Below, piece by piece: positions 34,357 through 43,219 of a stretch of DNA of 64,000 nucleotides. The first letter of the stretch is position 1, and every line of letters begins with the position of its first letter. The notes under the pieces were generated by a model, which saw only the letters and a list, made by a program, of their open reading frames with translations, searched no databases and was not told the origin of the DNA. The position numbers were made by a program, and so were the translations under genes. Source of the stretch: Natronococcus jeotgali DSM 18795 (GTDB lineage: Archaea; Halobacteriota; Halobacteria; Halobacteriales; Natrialbaceae); contig NZ_AOIA01000031.1 of assembly GCF_000337695.1 (NCBI RefSeq), positions 52,181 through 116,180 on the forward strand. Reading direction: 5' to 3'.

Positions 34357-36366
34357 TTAATCGAACTTTTCTAGCAGTCGGGCGTAGAACGAACCTCCGG
34401 GGCCGAAATCCGACTCCCGGCGGTGGTCGGACTCGTCTGCGAGCTTCTCGACGATCAGCTCCGGCGTCGAACGGGCCAGTCGATCCTTCACCGGGGAGCG
34501 CTCGACCTCGAGTTCGCCGTCGACCAGTCCGACGGCCTCGATCCCGTCGACCGTGACGTCGAAACCGGCCGTCTCCCGGATCTCGCCCGCCAGGTGGGAG
34601 ACGAACACGGCGGTCGCGCCGTTTTCCGAGAGCGCCTCAAGGATTCCGGCGATGATCTTCGCGCTGGCGCCGGGTTCGGTGATGCTCTCGAGTTCGTCGA
34701 CCAACACGAGCGACCCCTCGCCGCTCCGGGCCAGGTCGGCGAACTCCCTGACCGTCGACTCGAAGGCTCCGGCGTCGAGGGTTCCCTGGGTCTTCGCGTG
34801 GTAGTGGAGGTCGTCGAACCGCCGGAGACGCGCGTCCGCGGCGGGAACGGGCAGTCCCATGTGGGCCAGCACGACGATGCTCGCCACCAGATCCAGTGTC
34901 GAGGTCTTCCCGCCGCTGTTGACCCCCGACAGCAGGGCGACGCCGGAGACCTCGTAGTCGACGGGGTCGATCGCCTCGACGGGCTCGTCGAGCAGCGGGG
35001 ATCGACCGCCCTCGATCGCGAACCCGACGTCGCCGTCGCCGACCGTCGGCATCGTACACGCGAACTCGTCGGCAAAGCGGGCGACGGCCAGTTCGAGGTC
35101 GAGTTCGAGCGCGTCGCGGACGAGCTGACGGGCCGCCTCCCGCTGGTCGGCCAGGTCCGCCGCGAGTTCCCGTTTGAGACGGCTCGCGCGTCGCTCCTTG
35201 GCCGCGGTCAGCTCGGTCCGCAGACGGGCGACCGTGTCCTCGTCGCGCTCGACCGGAAACGTCGGTTCGTCGGCGAAGAGCCGGCGAGCCAGTTCGGCCT
35301 CGCCGGGCTCGAGCGCGAGCGCGTCGATCACGTGCTCGCGGGCGGCCTCGACGGCCGCCGCGTGCTCGTCGGCCAGTTCCCGGGAGAGCAGCGAATCGAC
35401 GCCCGCGCCGCGCTCGACCAGCGAGAGCAGGTCCGACCCCTCGATCGTGACGTCCTGCTCGCGGATCGCCTTCCGCAGGTGGTCGTTCGCGACGGTCTCG
35501 GCCGTCCCGACCGCGGCGTCGACGTCGTCGGCGGCCGCCGTCAGTCGATCGAGCTCCGCGTCGCCCGCGACGGTCCCGTCCGCGGCAAGCCGAGAGAGCC
35601 CGTCCTCGAGCGCCGCGAGGTCACAGTCCGCGTCGAGCTCGGCGACGCGGTGGACCTCGATCGCGGCCCGGATCCGGTCCCGATTGCGCGCGAAAAACGC
35701 CAGCGATCGCTCGGGGACGACCTCGGCCGGGTTCTCGAGGGCGTCCGGCTCGACCCGGACGTCGCCCTCGACGGCGATCCCCGCGAACGACTCGTCGAGC
35801 GCGATCACCGTCGCGTACCCGCGGGCGAGCTCGGCCAGCCCCTGCGCGTCCTCGACGACCTCGACCGGGAGCTCCGGGATCGCCTCCCTCGCCTCGGCGT
35901 AGCGCTCCGCGTCTGTCGTCGCGAGACAGCGTTCGCGGACCCGAACGTCGTCGGGTTGCCGGAGCGGCTCGACGCCCTCGAGGGCCTCGAGGACCTCGGG
36001 ATCGGGCTCGCGGGCGATCGCCGCCTCGGCGAACGCCTGGACCTCCTCGATGCGCGAGCGCCGCGAACTCGGATACAGCGTCTCGAGTCGCTGGGCCGCG
36101 TAGTCGGTGACGGTGCGGTCCTTGAGCAACTCGAGCAGGCTCCGGTAGACCTCCCGGGCCCGGTCCGTCGCGAGGAACTCGCCGGGGTCGTCGTGTTCGT
36201 ACCGGATCGCGCCGCGCGCGATGCGGGCGGCCCGGCCCTGCGAGATGCCGGGCGCCGACGCGATCGTCGCGACGTCGCCAGTTCGCAGCGCTCGCTCGGG
36301 ATCGTCGAGGGCCGACAGCGACCGGGCGGTCTTCTCGCCGACGCCCGGGATCGACTCGAGGTCCAT
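34357..36366 (-). CDS. Helix-hairpin-helix MutS-like ATPase
   Basis: A 669-residue protein. It starts with a helix-hairpin-helix module ([20 protein letters not shown] and SAPGISQGRAARIARG, about 1-55). A long helical MutS core/clamp-like region follows, then the MutS-type ATPase: Walker A LLSGVNSGGKTSTLDLVAS (about 505), Walker B SLVLVDELESITEPGASAKI, and VFVSHLAG. There is no mismatch-recognition domain I and no Smr nuclease, so it is neither canonical MutS nor MutS2. It may act in recombination or on branched DNA. The start at 36366 is set by the HhH; the open frame further upstream is basic. Confidence 0.85.
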   Translation of the reverse strand: MDLESIPGVGEKTARSLSALDDPERALRTGDVATIASAPGISQGRAARIARGAIRYEHDDPGEFLATDRAREVYRSLLELLKDRTVTDYAAQRLETLYPSSRRSRIEEVQAFAEAAIAREPDPEVLEALEGVEPLRQPDDVRVRERCLATTDAERYAEAREAIPELPVEVVEDAQGLAELARGYATVIALDESFAGIAVEGDVRVEPDALENPAEVVPERSLAFFARNRDRIRAAIEVHRVAELDADCDLAALEDGLSRLAADGTVAGDAELDRLTAAADDVDAAVGTAETVANDHLRKAIREQDVTIEGSDLLSLVERGAGVDSLLSRELADEHAAAVEAAREHVIDALALEPGEAELARRLFADEPTFPVERDEDTVARLRTELTAAKERRASRLKRELAADLADQREAARQLVRDALELDLELAVARFADEFACTMPTVGDGDVGFAIEGGRSPLLDEPVEAIDPVDYEVSGVALLSGVNSGGKTSTLDLVASIVVLAHMGLPVPAADARLRRFDDLHYHAKTQGTLDAGAFESTVREFADLARSGEGSLVLVDELESITEPGASAKIIAGILEALSENGATAVFVSHLAGEIRETAGFDVTVDGIEAVGLVDGELEVERSPVKDRLARSTPELIVEKLADESDHRRESDFGPGGSFYARLLEKFD

Positions 36367-36548
36367 CGTTCTCGACCGGCGTATCAGACCGAAGTGAGAA
36401 AAAGGTCCCGTCCGCGCTTCCGATCCCGTCGGCGTCCCCGGCGCGGGGCAGTTCGGCGGAGCGATCGTCGTCACTCGGTTAATCAAAACCCGCAACTTCG
36501 TGAAAATGTGAGGGGATAAACAGTGTTCGGGTCCACGTGTAGTTACCA

Positions 36549-36851
36549 ATGATCGAGAGTTACGACAGGGTCTTCGAGACGCTAGCGAACGAACAGCGGC
36601 GGCGGATACTGTTTGCACTCCTGAGCGAACCGCTCAACCTCGACTCCCCGCCGGACGGATTCGAGAGCCGGGAAATCGCTGCCCTCGAGCGGCATCACGT
36701 CCATCTCCCGAAACTGGTCGATTGCGGGTTCGTTCGCTGGGGTCCGGGAGCGCGCGTCGTCGAGGAGGGGCCACAGTTCGAGGAGATCGAACCGCTTCTG
36801 GAACTGCTCGCCGAGTACCAGCCACGACTCGCCGTCAGCCGGGACCGATAA
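36549..36851 (+). CDS. Small winged-helix protein (DUF7344/ArsR-like)
   Basis: A 100-residue protein. DRVFETLANEQRRRILFALL is the typical first helix of haloarchaeal ArsR-like or DUF7344 regulators, followed by REIAALERHHVHLPKLVDCGFVRW, a recognition helix and wing. No sensor or membrane segment is present. It precedes the response-regulator gene by 38 nt on the same strand and may be cotranscribed with it. Confidence 0.8.
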   Translation: MIESYDRVFETLANEQRRRILFALLSEPLNLDSPPDGFESREIAALERHHVHLPKLVDCGFVRWGPGARVVEEGPQFEEIEPLLELLAEYQPRLAVSRDR

Positions 36852-36889
36852 ACGGAGTTCGGAACCGACTGCACCCGCTCGTAACCACG

Positions 36890-37360
36890 ATGGCGACCCA
36901 CATTCATCACCAACACGTCGACGAACCGATCGACGTCCTTCTGGTCGACGACAACCCCGGCGACGTCCGGTTGACTCGGGAGGCGTTCGAAACCGCACGG
37001 ACTACCGTCGAGACGGAGCTCCACGCCGTCAGTACGGGAGACGAAGCGCTGGCGGCCCTCTCCCAGTCCGACGAGTACGCGGCGGTTCCGCCGCCCGATC
37101 TCGTGTTGCTGGACCTGAATCTGCCCGGTCACGGCGGCTGTGACGTTCTCGAGCAGATCAGGAGCGATCGGCGGTTGCGGCGACTACCGGTGTTGATACT
37201 GACGAGTTCGGCCGACGAGGACGACGTCTCGAGGTGTTATACCGCGAGCGCCAACGCCTACCTGACGAAACCCGTCGATCCCGGGGAGTTCGTCTCGATC
37301 GTCGAGGCGATCGATCGGTTCTGGTTCGAGCAGGCGCGGTTTCCGCCGACGGACCGATAG
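36890..37360 (+). CDS. Single-domain response regulator
   Basis: A 156-residue receiver protein without an output domain. It has VLLVDDNPGDVRLTREAF with the acidic pair, the phosphoacceptor Asp in LVLLDLNLPGHGG (about residue 71), ILTSSADEDDV with the conserved Thr/Ser, and AYLTKPVDPGEF with the conserved Lys. Such stand-alone receivers are numerous in haloarchaea and pair with histidine kinases encoded elsewhere. The ATG at 36890 gives a His-rich start (MATHIHHQHVDE). Confidence 0.92.
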   Translation: MATHIHHQHVDEPIDVLLVDDNPGDVRLTREAFETARTTVETELHAVSTGDEALAALSQSDEYAAVPPPDLVLLDLNLPGHGGCDVLEQIRSDRRLRRLPVLILTSSADEDDVSRCYTASANAYLTKPVDPGEFVSIVEAIDRFWFEQARFPPTDR

Positions 37361-37604
37361 GTCACGGTTTCCGCCGTCGCTATTTGTTCGTCGAGTTCGG
37401 AGAAGTCGACTGACGAGTCCCGTCGTGGTTGGGCTAGCGCGGGACTCGCCACTCTCCCCTTTCGGGCGTGTACTCAAGTAGCTTGTGTGATTATTCGGGT
37501 GAAAGCCGCCAGCGGTCGATCGGCCGTGGGATATCGAACCTGAATTCTTTTCCATCCGTACGCTCTACAGTAGGTGTTCGGTTATCCGAATTCGTGGTTG
37601 GGCC

Positions 37605-38420
37605 ATGACTCAGGACAAGACAACGGACGAAGCGGTTAGCCTGTTGCAGAACCTCGGGCTACAGGAGTACGAAGCGCGCTGTTTTATAGCGTTGAGCAAA
37701 CTGCCGAGCGGAACGGCCAAGGAGATCCACGAAATTTCCGAGGTTCCACGGACGCGGGTGTACGACGCGATCCGCGTCCTCGAATCCCAGGGTCTGGTCG
37801 AAGTCCAGCACTCGAGTCCGCAGCTGTATCGCGCCGTCGGATCCGACGAGGCGACGGAGATCCTCCGACAGCGCTACAACGACCGCATCGACACGCTCGA
37901 AACCCACCTGCAGAACACGAAGACAGAAGAGATCGATGACGAGGGCCACGTTCAGGAGGTGTGGTCGCTGACGGGCCAGAGCGCGATCGAGTCGCGGACC
38001 TTCGAGTTGATCGGCGAGGCCGACTCGGAGATCGCGCTCCTCGTCGTCGACGAAGACGCCCTCTCCGAGTCGCTGTTCGACACCCTTCGGACGGCGACCG
38101 ACCGCGGGATTTCGGTCGTCATCGGCGGCCAGACCGGCTCGATTGCCCGATCGCTCGAACAGACCCTTCCGAAGGCGCGCGTGTTCGAAACGGGACTCGA
38201 CTGGCTCACGGGGCCGAAGAACGACGAAGAGGTCGCGATCAGTCGAATCCTGCTCGTCGATCGGGAGACGCTCCTGATCGGATCGTACTATCCGGAGTCT
38301 ACGGACGACGAACCGGCGGAGCAGGCGGTCTTCGCCCGGGGGTTGCAAAACGGTGTCGTCGTACTCCTCCGGCGGCTGCTGACGGCGGGACTACCCGCCG
38401 TCGAAGATCCCGGACGGTAG
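37605..38420 (+). CDS. TrmB-family transcriptional regulator
   Basis: A 271-residue regulator. The N-terminal TrmB winged helix is clear (LLQNLGLQEYEARCFIALSKL, GTAKEIHEISEVPRTRVYDAI, LESQGLVEVQ, about 12-75). A coiled linker (about 85-105) and a C-terminal TrmB regulatory-like domain (about 115-260) follow. TrmB proteins sense sugars or other metabolites and control central metabolism or transport. A TATA-like GTTATCC 27 nt upstream supports the ATG at 37605. No target gene is evident alongside. Confidence 0.88.
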   Translation: MTQDKTTDEAVSLLQNLGLQEYEARCFIALSKLPSGTAKEIHEISEVPRTRVYDAIRVLESQGLVEVQHSSPQLYRAVGSDEATEILRQRYNDRIDTLETHLQNTKTEEIDDEGHVQEVWSLTGQSAIESRTFELIGEADSEIALLVVDEDALSESLFDTLRTATDRGISVVIGGQTGSIARSLEQTLPKARVFETGLDWLTGPKNDEEVAISRILLVDRETLLIGSYYPESTDDEPAEQAVFARGLQNGVVVLLRRLLTAGLPAVEDPGR

Positions 38421-38492
38421 TCCGAATCCGGCCACTTACGGCCTTGCGAGATCCGGGACCGTCGTTATCCTCCCGACGCCGTAAGAGAGAGT

Positions 38493-38714
38493 ATGGTACT
38501 CAAGAGGCTCCTCGGGTCGACCGCGACGCGGTCGCTCACGGTCGTGTCGGTGCTTGGCAACGCGAAGCGGGCCTACCAGCGGGGCAACCGCGCTCGCGCA
38601 GCCCTGCTGTTCGGCGTCGCCGTCCTCGCCTGGAAGTGGGTGATGGTTGGAATGGCCGCACAGGGAGTCATCAACCTGTTTCGGTCCGACGATGCCGGGA
38701 CCTCGACGGCGTAG
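38493..38714 (+). CDS. Small single-pass membrane protein, function unknown
   Basis: A 73-residue protein. It has a basic N-terminus (MVLKRLLGSTATRSL ... NAKRAYQRGNRARAA) and one hydrophobic segment (LLFGVAVLAWKWVMVGMAAQGVI, about 38-60). The TATA-like GTTATCC at about 38464-38470 gives leaderless spacing to the ATG. It looks like a conserved haloarchaeal small membrane protein, but I recognise no function. Confidence 0.6.
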   Translation: MVLKRLLGSTATRSLTVVSVLGNAKRAYQRGNRARAALLFGVAVLAWKWVMVGMAAQGVINLFRSDDAGTSTA

Positions 38715-38717
38715 CGT

Positions 38718-39160
38718 CTAGTCGCCGAAGTCGGCCGCCTCGAAGCGTTCGGTCGCCAGCTCGTCGACTTCCGTCCGCAGGTCGGCCTCGAGGTCCTCGA
38801 AGCGCCGACGCCGTGGCCGCCGCTTTTGGCTGCCTGCAGGGCGTTTCTGTTCAGCTCACCGCTCGGCTCGACGACTGGCAACTCCAGGTCGGTGAAGTTC
38901 TCCGACGGGAATCCCGACGCCGAGAGGAGGACGCGGTCGTCGACCCCTCTCTGATCGTCGATGTCGAAGTCCTCGAGTTACGGATCGTACCACCCGTCGG
39001 TCGTCGCGTCCGAGAACTCGGACTCGTGTCGCTCGTCGTCGGTCGCGCTCGAGGGGACGTCGGCTCGAGTAATGGCTCTGTACGTGCGACGGGTTACGCG
39101 CTCGGAGCCGTCGACGGGCGGAACCGCGAGTCGGGATAGAAATCCGCGGTGGCGAGCCCG
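38718..39160 (-). pseudogene. Decayed gene with nonsense codon and frameshift
   Basis: On the minus strand a protein-like frame runs RLAVPPVDGSERVTRRTYRA, ITRADVPSSATDDERHESEF, SDATTDGWYDP, then hits TAA at 38980-38978. It continues in frame as LEDFDIDDQRGVDDRVLLSA, SGFPSENFTDLELPVVEPSG, ELNRNALQAAKSGGHGV. A frameshift near 38808-38815 leads to RRRFEDLEADLRTEV, DELATERFEAADFGD and a TAG at 38720-38718. Acidic composition and codon use match real genes here. No start codon is obvious. The original protein, at least 140 residues, is not a family I recognise. Confidence 0.55.
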
Positions 39161-39175
39161 AGAAGGACGGCGCCG

Positions 39176-39643
39176 TCACTCGCCGTCGACGGACCGCTGC
39201 GAGAAGACGCTGTCGGCCGTCGCCGCCCCGACGACGCTGAAGATCGAGCCGACGCTTACGGCCTTGAACGTGATCAGCGCCGTCTCGGCGTTCAGGCCGT
39301 CGACGTCGAGGAACGTGTCGGGGGCGTCGAACAGGAGCGCCAGAATCGTCACCGAACCGAACGAGACGCACATAAGCGAGACGAACCGGACCGGGACGAC
39401 GCTCCCGACGCGCTGTTCGGCCGCCGGATCGTGTTCGGTGTCGGCCGTGTACAGCGCCGCGTACCCGATGGCGAACACGACGCCGATCGTGACGAGCGCC
39501 TGGACGTTGCTCATGTTCGCCGCTAGGACCCAGACCTCCTCGGTGACGACGAACGGACCCGCGAGCAGGAATCCGCCGACGACCTGCTGTGCGGAGTCCG
39601 CCGGTCGAAACCGTCGGGGGCGACGGGGGCGTCGGAGTTTCAC
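39176..39643 (-). CDS. DUF2391 family membrane protein
   Basis: A 155-residue protein with about four membrane segments. Its start KLRRPRRPRRFRPADSAQQVVGGFLLAGPFVVTEEVW and the later block ALITFKAVSVGSIFSVVGAA match the DUF2391 (TIGR02587-like) family of putative integral membrane proteins. The start is a GTG at 39643, where a TATA-like TATTT lies about 29 nt upstream; the open frame reaches further upstream, but with Ser-rich non-coding character. Function unknown. Confidence 0.78.
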   Translation of the reverse strand: MKLRRPRRPRRFRPADSAQQVVGGFLLAGPFVVTEEVWVLAANMSNVQALVTIGVVFAIGYAALYTADTEHDPAAEQRVGSVVPVRFVSLMCVSFGSVTILALLFDAPDTFLDVDGLNAETALITFKAVSVGSIFSVVGAATADSVFSQRSVDGE

Positions 39644-39863
39644 GGCCGTGAGATAGCGGTCCGGAGGTGAAATACCAACCGATACTCGAGTCCCGAACCG
39701 GAAACTGAGAGCCCGGTCGTCGAGACGAGAACCGAAATACGGCAGGCTGGTGCAGGCACGCCAGGTTCCGCGCGAGGGCCCCTCGAATCTATCACGAAGG
39801 ACGTCGATTCGTGCGCTCCGATCGGTCCCACGACCCGACGAACTACCGTCGCTCCAACTCACG

Positions 39864-40955
39864 ATGAACACGAGTATCGAAGTCGAGTACTGGGTGATCG
39901 ACGACGACGGCGATCTAACCGCACCCGAATCGCTCGCGGACGTCTCCGAGTACACGGAACGAGAGTTCGTCGAACCGCTGCTCGAGCTGAAGACGCCGCC
40001 GTGTCGCTCGGTCGCGGAACTCCGAGAGACGTTCGTCGAGCAACTCGAGGGAGTGCTCGCCGCGGCCCGGCGGGCCGACAAGGGACTCGTTCCGCTCGGC
40101 ACCCCGATCAACTGCGACGGGATCGAGCGCCGTCCCGGCGAACGCGGGCGGATCCAGAAGGCGGTTATCGGCTCGGACTTCGACTACGCGAACTACTGCG
40201 CCGGGACCCACGTCCACTTCGAACAGCGCAACGTGACGGACCAGCTCAACGCGCTCATCGCGCTGGACCCGGCGCTCGCGCTCGTCAGCTCGTCGCCGTA
40301 CTACCAGGGCGAGCGCGTCGCCAACAGCGCGCGGGCGCACTGTTACCGCAAGCGGGGGTACGCCGAGTTCCCGCGCCACGGCCAGCTCTGGAACTACGTC
40401 GATAGCGTCGGCGAGTGGTCCCGCCGTCTCGAGCGGTGTTTCGAGGAGTTCGAGGACGAAGCCCTCGCGGCCGGCGTCGAGGCCGACGCGGTCGCCGAGC
40501 ACTTCGCCGCGGACGACGTCGTCTGGACGCCCGTTCGGCTGCGCGACGAGATGCCGACCGTCGAGTGGCGCTCGCCGGACGCGGCGTTCCCGAGCCAACT
40601 GCTGGGGCTCGTCGAGGAGCTCTACGGAGTGATGGAGACGCTCCACCACACGAACGTCGAGATCGACGACGGCGATAACGGGGCCGAAGCCGGCCACGTC
40701 ACGAACGAGGGGATCCGGCTCCCCGACTACGATACCGCTTTCGACCTCGCCGGCGCGGCGATTCGGAACGGTCTCGAGTCGACCCCCGTCGTGAACTACC
40801 TCGACCGAATGGGGTTTTCCGTCCCCGACTACCACCCGATCGCGACCCAGATCGACGGCCGCCAGTACGTGACCAAAAGCGACGCCCGCGAGCTGCGCCT
40901 CGAGTACGCAAACCGGCTCGAATCGGACGTCGAACGGTTAGCCGCGACGAACTGA
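39864..40955 (+). CDS. gshA: Glutamate--cysteine ligase (haloarchaeal GshA)
   Basis: A 363-residue ATP-dependent ligase of the GCS2 family (carboxylate-amine ligase fold). It has MNTSIEVEYWVIDDDGDL at the start with the substrate-binding Glu residues, LLELKTPPCRSVAEL, CAGTHVHFEQ with the metal-binding His-x-His, and MPTVEWRSPDAAFPSQL. Haloarchaea use gamma-glutamylcysteine rather than glutathione as a major thiol, and this family makes it. The ATG at 39864 is set by the conserved start. A general glutamate-amine ligase remains the alternative. Confidence 0.85.
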   Translation: MNTSIEVEYWVIDDDGDLTAPESLADVSEYTEREFVEPLLELKTPPCRSVAELRETFVEQLEGVLAAARRADKGLVPLGTPINCDGIERRPGERGRIQKAVIGSDFDYANYCAGTHVHFEQRNVTDQLNALIALDPALALVSSSPYYQGERVANSARAHCYRKRGYAEFPRHGQLWNYVDSVGEWSRRLERCFEEFEDEALAAGVEADAVAEHFAADDVVWTPVRLRDEMPTVEWRSPDAAFPSQLLGLVEELYGVMETLHHTNVEIDDGDNGAEAGHVTNEGIRLPDYDTAFDLAGAAIRNGLESTPVVNYLDRMGFSVPDYHPIATQIDGRQYVTKSDARELRLEYANRLESDVERLAATN

Positions 40956-41001
40956 GCCGCGGCCGAGAAGCACGGCAGTGGGGAGTCGCGGGAGCGAACG
41001 A

Positions 41002-41571
41002 TCAGTTTCCGTCGTCGTACTCGTACTCGTCTTCGGGGTCCTCGACGCCCTCGGTGCGCGAGCCGACCCAGGCGCCCAGCGAGATGCCGTAGACGAGGTG
41101 CGCGGCGTGAAACAGCGCGAGTTCGTCAGCATCGAGGCGGATGTCGAGTAGTTCCTTGAGCATGATCTGCGAGCCGAACGCCGACAGTCCCATGCCGAAC
41201 ACCGATCCCCAGACCAGACCGCGCTGTTCGGGTTCGATCGAACGGTCGGCGTCGAACAACGCGAACAGCGCGCCGAATATCATCCCGCCCTGGATTCCGT
41301 AGACGAAATGGAGGATCAGCCCGATGAGCGGGTGATTCTCGGGATCGTCGCCGCTGACGTACGTCGACCAGAAGTTCGCCGACGGCGGCAGGGAGCGCAG
41401 GATCGGCAGCCGGAAGGCCGTCATGATCAGCGTCGCGACGAACCCCGCCTGGATCCCCCGGACCGCCGCGCGCGCGGCGTGTTCGGCGCGGGACTCCTCG
41501 GCCGTCGCACCGGTGACGTCCGAGGAACCCGTTTTCGACCGCAGTCGTCGAATACGTTCGGAGACGGTCAT
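41002..41571 (-). CDS. DUF6789-like membrane protein, function unknown
   Basis: A 189-residue protein with four or five membrane segments: AAVRGIQAGFVATLIMTAFRL, PLIGLILHFVYGIQGGMIFGALFAL, LVWGSVFGMGLSAF, LFHAAHLVYGISLGAWVG. The paired His-Tyr-Gly elements (HFVYGIQGG and HLVYGISLG) are characteristic of a haloarchaeal membrane family that I know only as uncharacterised. The cytoplasmic tails are acidic. It is a single gene between GshA and LarE. Confidence 0.7.
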   Translation of the reverse strand: MTVSERIRRLRSKTGSSDVTGATAEESRAEHAARAAVRGIQAGFVATLIMTAFRLPILRSLPPSANFWSTYVSGDDPENHPLIGLILHFVYGIQGGMIFGALFALFDADRSIEPEQRGLVWGSVFGMGLSAFGSQIMLKELLDIRLDADELALFHAAHLVYGISLGAWVGSRTEGVEDPEDEYEYDDGN

Positions 41572-41749
41572 GGTGTTCTCGTGGCACCTACCGCGAACAC
41601 GAACTTAACAGCCGGGCGTGCAGTGGACGGCCGACGACGAGGTAGAACGCTCGCGGAGTTCGCAAGCGCGCTCGGAGCCGCGGGGAACCGACGCGTCGAA
41701 TCGTCCGAACGACAACGCGCTTTTGCCCGTCCGGTTCGAACGAGGGGCC

Positions 41750-42622
41750 ATGACAACGGTCGAGGCGAAACTCGAGGACGCGCGCGCGGACCTCGAGGGT
41801 CGCGACGGCGTGTTGATCGCCTTCTCCGGCGGGGTCGACTCGAGCGTGGTGGCCGCCATCGCCGAGGACGCCCTCGGCGAGGACGCGGTCGCCTGCACCG
41901 CCAAAAGCGAGACGCTGCCGGCGGCCGAACTCGAGGACGCGCGGCGGGTCGCCGACGAGATCGGCATCCGCCACGAGATCGTCGAGTTCTCCGAACTCGA
42001 GAGCGACGCGTTCGTCGAGAACGACGACGATCGGTGCTACCACTGTCGAACGATGCGGCTGGGCGAGATGATCGAGACCGCGCGGAAGCTCGGGATCGGG
42101 ACGGTCTGTGACGGAACCAACGCGGACGATCCGGGCGCAGGCCACCGACCGGGACTGCAGGCCGTCGAGGAACTCGAGGTCCACTCCCCGCTGCTGGCTC
42201 ACGACGTCGACAAGGAAGAGGTCCGCGAGATCGCCGAGCACTACGGCCTCTCGGTGGCCGACAAGCCGTCGATGGCCTGTCTGTCCTCGCGGATTCCGAC
42301 CGGGCTCGAGGTCACCGAGGACCGCCTGACGAGGGTCGAGCGAGCGGAGGCGCTGCTCCGGCAGTGGGGGTTCGACCAGTTCCGCGTGCGCGACCACGAC
42401 GGCCTGGCCCGTATCGAGGTCTCGGCCGACGAACTCGAGCGCGCGCTCGAACTCGAGTTCGTCGAGACCGTCCGCGAGGAGCTCTCGGAGATCGGCTTCG
42501 ACCACGTCACGCTCGATCTACACGGCTACCGAACCGGAAGCGTCAGTCCCGAAGGCGAAACCGAGCGCGATCCCGAGGACGAGGCGGTCGTCGAGGACGT
42601 CTTCGCGGCGGAGTCGACCTGA
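41750..42622 (+). CDS. larE: ATP-dependent sacrificial sulfur transferase LarE
   Basis: A 290-residue LarE. The PP-loop AFSGGVDSS is at residues 24-32. Cys96 and Cys99 lie in RCYHCRTMRL, and the sulfur-donating Cys177 is in KPSMACLSSRIPTG, equivalent to the sacrificial Cys176 of Lactiplantibacillus LarE. LarE adenylates pyridinium dicarboxylate made by LarB and inserts sulfur during synthesis of the nickel-pincer cofactor of lactate racemase-type enzymes. LarB, LarC and LarA are not in this window. The ATG at 41750 is chosen because the sequence before it is basic and unlike the family. Confidence 0.92.
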   Translation: MTTVEAKLEDARADLEGRDGVLIAFSGGVDSSVVAAIAEDALGEDAVACTAKSETLPAAELEDARRVADEIGIRHEIVEFSELESDAFVENDDDRCYHCRTMRLGEMIETARKLGIGTVCDGTNADDPGAGHRPGLQAVEELEVHSPLLAHDVDKEEVREIAEHYGLSVADKPSMACLSSRIPTGLEVTEDRLTRVERAEALLRQWGFDQFRVRDHDGLARIEVSADELERALELEFVETVREELSEIGFDHVTLDLHGYRTGSVSPEGETERDPEDEAVVEDVFAAEST

Positions 42623-42768
42623 TCGCGTCGGCACGTGCGCGTCGTTTCGCGTTCCTTTCGGCGGAGCCGACTCGTCTATCGTCCAGTTATTCCAGTCATA
42701 AGGAGCCAACTGTACAGTGTTTAACGGGATTCGAGACCCGAAATTCGACTTCAAAGGAGTTTCTACGG

Positions 42769-42785
42769 AATATTTCGGAAATATT
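42769..42785. promoter_or_regulatory. AT-rich palindrome AATATTT/AAATATT
   Basis: Seven-base arms (42769-42775 and 42779-42785) with a 3-nt CGG spacer lie 47 nt upstream of the gene at 42832. They could be part of its promoter (AATATT as TATA) or a regulator site. Confidence 0.35.
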
Positions 42786-42831
42786 GCGCAAGTCGATACG
42801 AACGTAGCCGTCCGAAGGGTATCGATGACCG

Positions 42832-43191
42832 ATGGACGACGAGGACGCCCCGTCCCCCTGGAGGATCGAAACTGACCGAACCTACAGCGCGGCCGACAGC
42901 GATCGGGAGCTGCGCTACCTCGCCTACCGTCACGAGTCCGACGACCTGCGAGTGAAGGTCGCTCCGGCCGCCCTCGAGGGCGACTCTCACCCCGGCTACG
43001 CGCTCACGGTCACGAGCTACCCGGGACTGGAGCTCTCCGAGACGAAACCCGTCAGAACGGTGTTGACCTTCGAACGCTGCGATCGGATCGCCCGCGAGTT
43101 CATGAAGCTGTTTTCCGCGCGCTACGACGGGCCCGGAACCCTCGAGGACGCCCTCGAGTACGCGCGCCGACGAACGGCGGACCACCGGTAG
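42832..43191 (+). CDS. Conserved haloarchaeal protein, function unknown
   Basis: A 119-residue soluble acidic protein (MDDEDAPSPWRIETDRTYSA ... LEDALEYARRRTADHR) with a predicted alternating strand/helix pattern and no motif I can name. It converges with the nitrite/sulfite reductase gene, 28 nt apart. A palindrome lies upstream. Confidence 0.65.
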   Translation: MDDEDAPSPWRIETDRTYSAADSDRELRYLAYRHESDDLRVKVAPAALEGDSHPGYALTVTSYPGLELSETKPVRTVLTFERCDRIAREFMKLFSARYDGPGTLEDALEYARRRTADHR

Positions 43192-43219
43192 GGGAGACCG
43201 AGACGAGAACGAAAACGGC

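Noticed and set aside
37961..39139. 392-codon plus-strand frame spanning TrmB and the downstream decayed region
   Set aside because: Arg/Ser-rich, overlaps TrmB in another frame, and the coding signal in its second half is on the minus strand.
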